DNA of 26,827 nt from a virus. The notes beneath the pieces were generated by a model. The model made no database searches and had not been told where the DNA came from. It was given only the letters and a program-made list of their open reading frames with translations. Position 1 is the first letter of the stretch. Each line of letters begins with the position of its first letter. The stretch covers positions 1 through 26,827 of the IMG/VR virus record IMGVR_UViG_3300007539_000166. The stretch is one strand, 5' to 3'. The position numbers and the translations under genes are program-made. Positions 14,077 through 21,815 of the stretch are shown here, one piece after another.

Positions 14077-14985
14077 ATGGCTGGATGTAATTGCGATGCT
14101 GGATTGAGCAACACTGGGAGACCAGGTTGTGTACCTATACAATCCGTTACCTCATCTTTAATTATGGTTCCTTTAAAGGATTCATTAGGGGTAAAAAATG
14201 GAATTGATCTTTCAACTGCCTTACCAGTTTGGAATGACAAAATTAATGAAGCTGACGAATCTAAGCGTTGGTTTCCATTACCTTTATTTGAGAACGTTGA
14301 ACTACCAAAAGCTGATTCACAATTTGAAGAAGCAAACTCGGGTAGAATGGCATTTTTACGTCAAGGTAAAAGAAGTTTTTCTGGTGAACTTTGGGGAGAT
14401 GATTCAACACCTACATTACTTGGAAAACTACAAGCTGGAAGATGTGTAGCGTTTGGTATTTACATTGTAGATGTGAATGGTAATTTAGTTGGCTCAAAGG
14501 AAAATGGATATTTATATCCTATTCCAGTAGATGAGCAAAGCTGGGACCCACGTTTCATGTTTGCTACTGATAGTACGGTACAAAAGATTATGTTAGGTTT
14601 TGACTTTGACAGATTGTTTGACGAATCAACTATGTATATGATCACAGCAGAAGAGGCTGGTATTGATTTCAATAGCTTATCTGGATTGATTGACGTTAAT
14701 CTTACAGAAGTAAGTCAAACTGCCACTACGACATTTGTATTCAAAGCGAACTTTGATTATGGAACAGCGCTTAACCCTATTATTTTTGAGGGTGCTACCA
14801 TTACTGATTTTGCCTTGTATGATGTAACAAATGGAGCGTCTTACACTATTGATGCGTTGAATGAGGGACCAAATGGTACTTATACAATTCTTCAAACTGC
14901 AAACCTTTTTGTAACTGGGGACACTTATCGTGTATCTGTTAATAAAGATGGTTTTATTGGTAAGACTGAGTTTGTAGCTGTTTAA
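14077..14985 (+). CDS. Probable major tail (tube) protein
   Basis: A 302-residue protein with a cysteine-rich start (M-A-G-C-N-C-D-A-G-L) and a beta-rich body. It sits where siphoviruses place the tail tube gene, just before the small tail genes and the tape measure, and is followed by a strong terminator, which fits a highly expressed structural protein. Residues 100-200 include F-L-R-Q-G-K-R-S-F-S-G-E-L-W-G-D-D and I-P-V-D-E-Q-S-W-D-P-R-F, tube-like. Residues from about 208 (V-N-L-T-E-V-S-Q-T-A-T-T-T-F-V-F-K) form an added Ig-like domain, common at the end of tube proteins. A 36-base gap precedes it with no clear promoter. Confidence 0.68.
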   Translation: MAGCNCDAGLSNTGRPGCVPIQSVTSSLIMVPLKDSLGVKNGIDLSTALPVWNDKINEADESKRWFPLPLFENVELPKADSQFEEANSGRMAFLRQGKRSFSGELWGDDSTPTLLGKLQAGRCVAFGIYIVDVNGNLVGSKENGYLYPIPVDEQSWDPRFMFATDSTVQKIMLGFDFDRLFDESTMYMITAEEAGIDFNSLSGLIDVNLTEVSQTATTTFVFKANFDYGTALNPIIFEGATITDFALYDVTNGASYTIDALNEGPNGTYTILQTANLFVTGDTYRVSVNKDGFIGKTEFVAV

Positions 14986-15004
14986 TACAAACAACAAACA
15001 ATGG

Positions 15005-15032
15005 AAAGGGGGTCATTAGACCCCTTTTTTTT
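15005..15032 (+). terminator. Rho-independent terminator after the tail tube gene
   Basis: GGGGTC (15009-15014) and GACCCC (15019-15024) pair around an ATTA loop; the stem extends outward by one G-T and three A-T pairs. A run of eight T (15025-15032) follows on the + strand. It lies 20 bases past the tube gene stop and would end or weaken head-operon transcription. Confidence 0.9.
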
Positions 15033-15063
15033 GCTCGTATATGAATTTTAGTATGATCTGGAG

Positions 15064-15071
15064 TACATTTG
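15064..15071 (+). promoter_or_regulatory. Bacteroidota-type -7 element (TACATTTG) before the tail operon
   Basis: TACATTTG lies between the terminator and the next gene and repeats the element before the portal gene. No TTTG is found at the ideal -33 distance. The transcript start would fall near 15075-15079, practically on the first ATG codons (15075 and 15084), so the message may have little or no leader. Confidence 0.5.
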
Positions 15072-15074
15072 TAT

Positions 15075-15542
15075 ATGGAATTAATGATTCAACGTCTAAG
15101 GCAAATTAAAACAGCATTAAAACCAAACAAGATTTGGCGCATTGTTTTCAAAAGACCAGCTGTTCAAATATATATCATTAAAGTATTGTTACAAGATAAT
15201 CAGTTACAAAGACATGTAACTGGTTTAGGCACACCAATTACAGACAAATATACTGGTAGCCAAACTTATAGTATATTTACAGAAGCAATAACAAATGGTC
15301 GTAAAAAAGCTGGTACGCCATATAACCTATATGATACTGGAGAATTTTATGAATCAATGAAAATGTTAGTAGGTGCAGATTATTTTGAGATCATAGCCGA
15401 CCCAATAAAAGAAGATGATAATTTATATGCGAAATTTGGCGAAGAAATTGTTTGGCTCAATGAGGACAGCATCTCAAAGCTTACAATCTACCTCGTCAAT
15501 CAATACAGATCAGCAGTCAGAGAGGTATTACAAATCAATTGA
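15075..15542 (+). CDS. Small tail protein, tail-completion/assembly type
   Basis: A 155-residue protein between the tail tube and tape measure genes. A basic N terminus (Q-R-L-R-Q-I-K-T-A-L-K-P-N-K-I-W-R) leads to A-G-T-P-Y-N-L-Y-D-T-G-E-F-Y-E-S-M-K-M, a motif of tail-completion or minor tail proteins of the HK97 gp10-like type. The frame is open from a TTG at 15069, but that codon is part of the promoter-like octamer, so ATG 15075 or ATG 15084 is a better start. Its last 83 bases are shared with the next gene in the +1 frame. Confidence 0.55.
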   Translation: MELMIQRLRQIKTALKPNKIWRIVFKRPAVQIYIIKVLLQDNQLQRHVTGLGTPITDKYTGSQTYSIFTEAITNGRKKAGTPYNLYDTGEFYESMKMLVGADYFEIIADPIKEDDNLYAKFGEEIVWLNEDSISKLTIYLVNQYRSAVREVLQIN

Positions 15543-15981
15543 AGAATTACCCTTATATAATTGGATAAAATGCACAGAAGAAAAGTTTGAATTTGTAAGA
15601 AAAGATAAAAATGGCAACGCAAAAGACGATTACAAACACTGGGAAATGATATATTCTGAGTATATAGACACTTATGGACTGACAAAATATTACAAAAAGA
15701 TGTTAGATCAAAAGAAAAAATTGGCGTTGGCACAGCTTGAAAGCGTAATAACTGGGGATAAATTTACTGAGACAATGATCAAAATTGAAACAGAAAAATT
15801 AAATGACATTTTAAACAGCAATGGCACTGGTTTATCAATCGAACAAAGTTTGGTTCATTTAAGTAAATGGATAGGGTATTTTATTAAAACCAAAGAAATT
15901 AGTGTTAAAGAATTTTTTGATCTGACAAAAGAATTTGAACGAGTAAACAAGACAGAATATGGCAAAAAAGATAGGAAGTAA
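15460..15981 (+). CDS. Tail protein preceding the tape measure, possible assembly chaperone
   Basis: A 173-residue helical, Lys/Glu-rich protein that ends inside the tape measure start. Clear protein-like sequence begins at S-I-E-E-L-P-L-Y-N-W-I-K-C, close to where the previous gene stops, and runs on with E-M-I-Y-S-E-Y-I-D-T-Y-G-L. Starts in frame are ATGs at 15415, 15427 and 15460; I prefer 15460 since the residues before it look like a shadow of the other gene. Position directly before the tape measure is where tail assembly chaperones (G/GT type) are encoded, often by frameshifting. Here a +1 shift from the previous gene would be needed; there is no obvious slippery run, so separate translation is simpler. 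Confidence 0.6.
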   Translation: MRTASQSLQSTSSINTDQQSERYYKSIEELPLYNWIKCTEEKFEFVRKDKNGNAKDDYKHWEMIYSEYIDTYGLTKYYKKMLDQKKKLALAQLESVITGDKFTETMIKIETEKLNDILNSNGTGLSIEQSLVHLSKWIGYFIKTKEISVKEFFDLTKEFERVNKTEYGKKDRK

Positions 15982-18900
15982 CGACTTATTTGAACAAGAG
16001 GATATATTTAAGGGTATCAGAGATAGTGCTGATAAGACCATAGCTAAAATGAAAAAGCTGAAATTGGATATGCAACGTACTGCCAAAACGATCAAAACAG
16101 CATTTAACAATATCAAATTTGATAACAGCAAAGGTCTTAAAGATTTGCTAAAATTGGCAGAAAAGGCAAATAAGATTAAACAACAAAGTGTAGCAATAGA
16201 CAAAGCTCAGCAAACAGCCATGAGCCAAAAGACACAAGCTGAAATAGAATTGTTAGCTATTGAAAAACAGCGTCAGCAATTAGCACAAGAGCAACTAAAA
16301 ACCAACAGATTAAAAGCGCAACAAGACAAACGAGAAAACGCTGAACGAAAAAAGAAAATAAAATTAGCTGAACAAGAAAATAATGCCTATAAAAAGTTAG
16401 CTAAAAATACACGAGACCTTAAAAATAAATCTAAAGAGCTGGGAGCTCAAATGATCGCATTAGAAAACGCTGGTAAAAAGAATACGAAAGCTTATAATGA
16501 TCTGGCAATCAAATACAAACAAGTTACTAAAGAAGCGCAAAAAGGAGACGCACAATTAAAAAAACTTGATAAGACCGTTGGGGATAATTTTAGAAATGTA
16601 GGTAATTATAAGAATGCCTTAGCTGGTTTACAGCGTGGTTTAGGTGCATTAGGACTGGCATTTGGTATAGGTAGTGTAGTTAGAGCTGGAGTAGGTGCGA
16701 TAGTGGAGTTTGATCAAGCCGTACAAGACCTCTCAGCTATTACTGGTGCTGGGGGTAAAGATTTGCAGTTTTACAAAGAACAAGCGCAAGAAATGGGCAT
16801 GGAAGTTGAAGGGGGTGCCAGTGCTGTTATTGAAGCGTATAAATTAATTGGGTCAGCAAAACCAGAATTACTAAGCAACGCAAGAGCATTAAATGAGCTA
16901 ACCAAAAGCGCCATACTACTTAGTCAAGCATCTGGACTTGAATTACCAGAAGCGTCTAAACAGCTAACAGACGCCATGAATCAATTTGGTGCGTCAAGTG
17001 AAGAAGCGAGTAAGTTTGTTGATGTCTTGGCAAGTGGGGCAAAATTTGGGTCAGCAGAAATACCACAGATAACAGAAGCATTACTAAAATTTGGTGCGAT
17101 TGCAAAATCTTCGGCAGTGTCAGTTCAAGAATCAACTGGGGCAATAGAATTACTTGCTGAAAAAGGTATTAAAGGCGCTGAGGCTGGTACAAAACTACGT
17201 AACGTAATGTTAAAACTTTCGGCACCAGACGCACTGCCTAAGAAAGCCAAAGACATGTTAGCAGAATTAGGTGTTAATTTTGAAGAATTATCAGATAAAT
17301 CAAAGCCATTTGCTGAAAGATTAAAAGCTTTAAAACCAGCATTACAAAGCAATACTGCAATGGTTAAGGTATTTGGTGCTGAAAATGTCGTTGCTGGACA
17401 GATCATGTTAGAAAATACTGAACGTTTAGAGGAATTGACTACTCAAATGGACACAAATGGAGTGGCGCAAGAACAAGCGAATAAGCGAACAAATACATTA
17501 GGACATGCCTTGACACAATTAAAAAACGCATTCACAAGATTATTCACAGAAATTGCATCTGGAGACGGAAGTATGCAAATGATCATAAATGGTCTTAAAT
17601 GGTTTGCACAAAATTTGCCACGCATTATAAGTATTACTTTTAAATTAGTTAGGGCGTATGTCGCATATAAGGTTACTTTAATAGCTGTTAATAAGATACA
17701 ATATTTGTATAATGGTGGTCTTAAAAATATAGCAAAACAACTTCTAAAAAATGTTAAAGGCACAAGAGCATACAAACTGGAACAAATTAAACTAAGTAGG
17801 GCAACTAAAGACAGCGCACAATCAACCAGCCAACTGGGGTCAAGTTTAAAAAGTTTAGGTCTAATGGCTGTTATTGGTTTAGTAACAGAATTAGCAGTTA
17901 GGTGGTATGATGTTGCAAGTGGGGCACGAAATGCCAGAATGGAAGCTGAGGCATACGCCAAAGCAGAAGTAAAAGCCAGTGAGACAGTCGGTAAAAATAC
18001 ATCATATTGGAGAGAAGTTGAAAGAGAAGAATTGCTTGAAATACAAGAATTGTTAGCAGACAAACAAATCACACAAGAAAGAGCAACAGAACTGGAAATA
18101 ATTACTAAAAAACAATTAGCTAATCAATTTGATAACCTCACTAAACAGCGAGAAAGTGATCTCAAAATCATAGAAACTTATACAAAGCGAATAGAGGAAT
18201 TACAAGGTAAACAAAAGTTAAGAACAATAACTAAAGCCGAAACAAAAGAGCTGATTGATCTTCCAGACAATTTGAATACAGCTTTGATTACAATGGGGTT
18301 TGACGGAGGTTATGATCCTGGTACTTTATTCTGGAGTAATTTAGTAGGCGAGGCTGGTCCAGCAGAGCAATTATTGATCAAGGCGAAAGGTGCAATTGAA
18401 CAAGTCAGATTAGAAACTGAGGAATACAATAAAGAAGCAACGACATATCGAAATGAGCAACGCGAATTAATTATTCAGCAAAAGACTGGCAATGATCAAT
18501 TTACTAAATATAGTGGTACATTAACAGACGTAGATAAAAAAACCAAAAAATACAATTCAACATTAAAAGATACTAACGAATATTTATCAAGACAGAAACA
18601 ACTTTTGTTTGATATAGAGAAAATTAGGCAAGAAAAAGGTATTGAAGAAGCCGAAAGAAATATAGATACTGAATTTCAAAAACAGCTTACAAATATTGCT
18701 GAAACTGGGGAATTTGACGCTACAAAATTGAACGAATTAATTGAACAAAAATTTGTTTTAGAAAAGAAATATATTGAGGACAAAAGAGATTTTGAATTAC
18801 AAGCAATAGATGATCGTATAGCGCAAAAAGAAAAAAAGGAGTTTGAAGCATTAATGAAAGAACGAGATAGGCTTATTGCGAATGCTGACAACAATCAAAA

Positions 18901-19885
18901 TATAATAGATAAGATCAATGCTGACTTCAATAAAAAAGATGATGAGCTGGTTGAAGAACAATTAAAACGCCGAAAAGACGCAGAACTTGAAAAGGTCGTT
19001 GCCAAAGATCAAGCCGATAAAGAAATACTTGATCTGGAACGTGGCAAAAATGAAAGCATAAAAGAAAACAACAAAGAACTGACAGATGAGGTTAGCGATT
19101 ATGATAACAAAAAGAAAGACGAAGACTTAGAAAAAGACAAAATAAGAGAACAAACCAAACGTGATATTGCCAAAGCAACAGCAGATTACTTAATTCAACA
19201 ATCACAAAAAAGAGTAAAACAGATAGATGAGGAAATAAAAAGGGCGCAAGATCAATCAAACTTCCTACAAGATTTAGCAAAAAATGGTAATATTAAAGCT
19301 GAACAAAGTTTGGCAGAACAAAATAAAATAATTGAAGAAGCTAACAGACGCAAAGAACAAGAATTAAAAAAACAAGCAAGAATAAGATTAGCTGAAAGTA
19401 TTTATCAAACGTACAGCGCAAAAGTTGAAGCAAATGTTGAAAATCCAGTAGCTGAAACGATTAGAGACGCAACCTTATTACAGACCTTTATAGCGTCTTT
19501 ACCAACGTTTATGGAAGGAACTGAGGACACTGGAACAAATGGTCGTGGAATAGACGGAAAAGGCGGTTTTCAAGCAGTTTTACACCCTAACGAAAGAGTA
19601 ATACCTAAAAATTTGAATGATCAGATAGGAAGCATGAGTAATGAACAGCTAACAAATTTGGCAATCGAATATCAAAATAGGCAATTAATTAATGGTGCCA
19701 CGCAAGAATCAAGTCTGGAATTAATGCTGTTGGTTAATGAAATGCAAGATTTGAAACAAGTTATAAAAGACAAACCAGAGTTTTCAGCAGAAGTAGGCGC
19801 TATCACGCAGAATGCGTTTGAAATAGTTGAAAAAACTAAGAAAAATAATACCACAATTTACAACAGATTTAAAGTTCAAGCATGA
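15959..19885 (+). CDS. Tape measure protein
   Basis: A 1308-residue tape measure protein, which sets tail length and leaves with the DNA at infection. Residues 20-210 are long charged coiled coil. A hydrophobic segment (G-L-G-A-L-G-L-A-F-G-I-G-S-V-V-R-A-G-V-G) lies near 227-246. The conserved TMP domain follows: F-D-Q-A-V-Q-D-L-S-A-I-T-G, then L-P-E-A-S-K-Q-L-T-D-A-M-N-Q-F-G and E-K-G-I-K-G-A-E-A-G-T-K-L-R-N. A second hydrophobic stretch (S-L-G-L-M-A-V-I-G-L-V-T-E-L-A-V) is near 638. Residues 870-1180 are again coiled coil. The C terminus has G-G-F-Q-A-V-L-H-P-N-E-R-V-I-P, usual in this family. Scaling from lambda (853 residues, about 135 nm) suggests a tail near 200 nm, so the phage should be a siphovirus. 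It overlaps both neighbours (23 and 4 bases). Confidence 0.92.
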   Translation: MAKKIGSNDLFEQEDIFKGIRDSADKTIAKMKKLKLDMQRTAKTIKTAFNNIKFDNSKGLKDLLKLAEKANKIKQQSVAIDKAQQTAMSQKTQAEIELLAIEKQRQQLAQEQLKTNRLKAQQDKRENAERKKKIKLAEQENNAYKKLAKNTRDLKNKSKELGAQMIALENAGKKNTKAYNDLAIKYKQVTKEAQKGDAQLKKLDKTVGDNFRNVGNYKNALAGLQRGLGALGLAFGIGSVVRAGVGAIVEFDQAVQDLSAITGAGGKDLQFYKEQAQEMGMEVEGGASAVIEAYKLIGSAKPELLSNARALNELTKSAILLSQASGLELPEASKQLTDAMNQFGASSEEASKFVDVLASGAKFGSAEIPQITEALLKFGAIAKSSAVSVQESTGAIELLAEKGIKGAEAGTKLRNVMLKLSAPDALPKKAKDMLAELGVNFEELSDKSKPFAERLKALKPALQSNTAMVKVFGAENVVAGQIMLENTERLEELTTQMDTNGVAQEQANKRTNTLGHALTQLKNAFTRLFTEIASGDGSMQMIINGLKWFAQNLPRIISITFKLVRAYVAYKVTLIAVNKIQYLYNGGLKNIAKQLLKNVKGTRAYKLEQIKLSRATKDSAQSTSQLGSSLKSLGLMAVIGLVTELAVRWYDVASGARNARMEAEAYAKAEVKASETVGKNTSYWREVEREELLEIQELLADKQITQERATELEIITKKQLANQFDNLTKQRESDLKIIETYTKRIEELQGKQKLRTITKAETKELIDLPDNLNTALITMGFDGGYDPGTLFWSNLVGEAGPAEQLLIKAKGAIEQVRLETEEYNKEATTYRNEQRELIIQQKTGNDQFTKYSGTLTDVDKKTKKYNSTLKDTNEYLSRQKQLLFDIEKIRQEKGIEEAERNIDTEFQKQLTNIAETGEFDATKLNELIEQKFVLEKKYIEDKRDFELQAIDDRIAQKEKKEFEALMKERDRLIANADNNQNIIDKINADFNKKDDELVEEQLKRRKDAELEKVVAKDQADKEILDLERGKNESIKENNKELTDEVSDYDNKKKDEDLEKDKIREQTKRDIAKATADYLIQQSQKRVKQIDEEIKRAQDQSNFLQDLAKNGNIKAEQSLAEQNKIIEEANRRKEQELKKQARIRLAESIYQTYSAKVEANVENPVAETIRDATLLQTFIASLPTFMEGTEDTGTNGRGIDGKGGFQAVLHPNERVIPKNLNDQIGSMSNEQLTNLAIEYQNRQLINGATQESSLELMLLVNEMQDLKQVIKDKPEFSAEVGAITQNAFEIVEKTKKNNTTIYNRFKVQA

Positions 19886-21594
19886 GACATTTTCTAAATG
19901 ACATTGAAATAAGTCCGAGAAATAGAGATGATATTGGTATCACAAGTACATTTGTTGATGAAATTAATCAGCTTAAATTAACTACTGAAAGCGTTGTATT
20001 ACCATTAGAGGCAAAAGAAATCGTTATTGATCACATAAATTCAGTTGGTTTATTTGAAAGCATACCTTATCGCATTGAATTAAATGGTGTTAGTATTAAT
20101 TATTATGCTGATTTGTTGAACAATTTAACCATAAAAGATCAAGAAGTTGAAGTCAATTTAACTAAGCGCAAAAGTTTAGACGACTTTGTTGAAAAAGCAT
20201 TAGGCACCAGCTTTGATTTAATGGCAAAAGAGGGGGTCAATTTTAACACCTTTAACGTGCCTTATTTCGTTATTCAAGACGATCTATTAGGCAAGGCGCT
20301 AACAATGGGGATATCTATTTATGTAATGACGCAAGAAACAATAAGACAAGCTCAAGAACTTGTTGAAGCGACTACTGATCTTATAAAAGCTGTTACATTA
20401 AATGCTGGACTTGGTGTTTCTGTAGACTGGGGAGATGTCATAAGTTTAGCAATCAAAGTGGCTTTTAGAATTATATTGTTTGCCTTGTTAGTAACAGCAT
20501 TATTCAAATTGGCTACACAAATGTTTGTTCTTTGTTTCCCACCAAAACGCAATTTAAAAGGTGTTAAATTTCGTGAGCTGTTAGACAAAGGGTGTGCCTA
20601 TTTAGGATATACATTTCAAAGTGATTTATTAGATGAAGCGCCAAATTGGACACATGTTGGGGTGCCATTGATCAGAGACAGAAAAAGTATATTTAAGTTT
20701 CTGCCAGATGAATTTTTTTCTCCTTTTAATTATGGTTACCCCAGCACGTCAGATTCAACACCGACATTAGGGCAGTTTATAGACGCTTTAAAAACCATGT
20801 TTAATGCCAAATTATTTATTCGTGGCAACGAGGTAAGACTGGAAAGACGCGATTGGCTTTATGATCAAAGCATACTTAATATTGAACCGAGCTTAGTTGT
20901 TCAACCAGAACGCACAGATAGATTCAGTTATAACACAGACGAGGTTTGGAAAAGATATTATATTAAATACACATTAGACCCACAAGATACCAACACACAA
21001 GACACTATATATGACATTCACGACGCTGAATACAGCACAGAAGCTCTTAATGTTACTAACAACGATTTAGTTACTATAAAAGGCTTAAATCAAGTTAATA
21101 TACCATTTGCCTTAGGGGCACGAAAAACAGAATTAAATTGGTTTGAAAAAATTGCTTATGATTTCTTTTTGTCGTTAGATGCTGTTATCAATTTATTTGG
21201 TGGTAGTAGTAATTATGCTCAGCAGATAGGTAGCAGAAAAGACGCCATGCAAATAAGTGATGAATTTTTTGGTATATCAAAAGCGCTGTATACAACTGGG
21301 GGAAAACAGCAAGAAGATTACGTTGATTATGTTAGCGCAACGCAATTATATGAAAGGTATCATTACATTAATGCAATAACAAACAACGCATTTGAAATCA
21401 GAGAAAATACTCGTATAAGAATTACTGATCAGGAATTTGTAAATTTGCTGGAACAGAATTACTTGGAAATACAAGGGCAAATATGTGAATTAGTAAAGAT
21501 TACTCATATAGACGAGAAACACGATACCACAATAAGTTACAGATTTCCAAGCAATTACGCACAAGGTAAGGTTGAAATCATAAAAATTAACTAA
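19882..21594 (+). CDS. Distal tail/baseplate protein with a hydrophobic helix
   Basis: A 570-residue protein right after the tape measure, the place for distal tail or baseplate hub proteins. Residues 1-130 look beta-rich (L-K-L-T-T-E-S-V-V-L-P-L-E, Y-R-I-E-L-N-G-V). Residues about 189-218 (A-I-K-V-A-F-R-I-I-L-F-A-L-L-V-T-A-L-F) are strongly hydrophobic, like a membrane segment, preceded by an amphipathic stretch. The C-terminal half resembles hub domains (F-I-R-G-N-E-V-R-L-E-R-R-D-W, C-E-L-V-K-I-T-H-I-D). It overlaps the tape measure by 4 bases. The role comes mainly from position; the family was not recognised. Confidence 0.62.
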   Translation: MRHFLNDIEISPRNRDDIGITSTFVDEINQLKLTTESVVLPLEAKEIVIDHINSVGLFESIPYRIELNGVSINYYADLLNNLTIKDQEVEVNLTKRKSLDDFVEKALGTSFDLMAKEGVNFNTFNVPYFVIQDDLLGKALTMGISIYVMTQETIRQAQELVEATTDLIKAVTLNAGLGVSVDWGDVISLAIKVAFRIILFALLVTALFKLATQMFVLCFPPKRNLKGVKFRELLDKGCAYLGYTFQSDLLDEAPNWTHVGVPLIRDRKSIFKFLPDEFFSPFNYGYPSTSDSTPTLGQFIDALKTMFNAKLFIRGNEVRLERRDWLYDQSILNIEPSLVVQPERTDRFSYNTDEVWKRYYIKYTLDPQDTNTQDTIYDIHDAEYSTEALNVTNNDLVTIKGLNQVNIPFALGARKTELNWFEKIAYDFFLSLDAVINLFGGSSNYAQQIGSRKDAMQISDEFFGISKALYTTGGKQQEDYVDYVSATQLYERYHYINAITNNAFEIRENTRIRITDQEFVNLLEQNYLEIQGQICELVKITHIDEKHDTTISYRFPSNYAQGKVEIIKIN

Positions 21595-21815
21595 TGATAG
21601 ACCCACAATTAATTGAAAAAATTGAAAAAATGAAGTCTGATTTAGACTTTATTAATGATCTAAACAATCAAATTTTCTCACAAATACCAGAAGATCAAAA
21701 AGGCAAATACGCAGAGGTTATGTCTGATACCAAAACAGCTATTGAATGTCTGAAAAAAGGCGACACTAAAAAGCTAAATAAATTACATAAGAAATATGCC
21801 GATACAGATAGTTAA
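21594..21815 (+). CDS. Small helical tail-region protein
   Basis: A 73-residue charged, helical protein (I-E-K-I-E-K-M-K-S-D-L-D-F-I-N-D-L) with one Cys, fitting a short coiled-coil hairpin. It begins on the last base of the previous stop (TAATG) and overlaps the next gene by 20 bases. I do not recognise it; a chaperone or small baseplate part is possible. Confidence 0.55.
   Translation: MIDPQLIEKIEKMKSDLDFINDLNNQIFSQIPEDQKGKYAEVMSDTKTAIECLKKGDTKKLNKLHKKYADTDS

Noticed and set aside
14198-14449. Second + strand frame inside the tail tube gene
   Set aside because: Fully contained in a longer gene that fits the operon; no independent start signal.
15069-15071. TTG as start codon of the small tail gene
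   Set aside because: The codon is the last three bases of the TACATTTG promoter-like element, and ATGs follow 6 and 15 bases later.
17443-18072. Long minus-strand open frame (209 codons) within the tape measure gene
   Set aside because: Lies wholly inside the conserved part of the tape measure; the Leu/Ser/Cys-rich product is a shadow of an AT-rich lysine/glutamate-rich gene.
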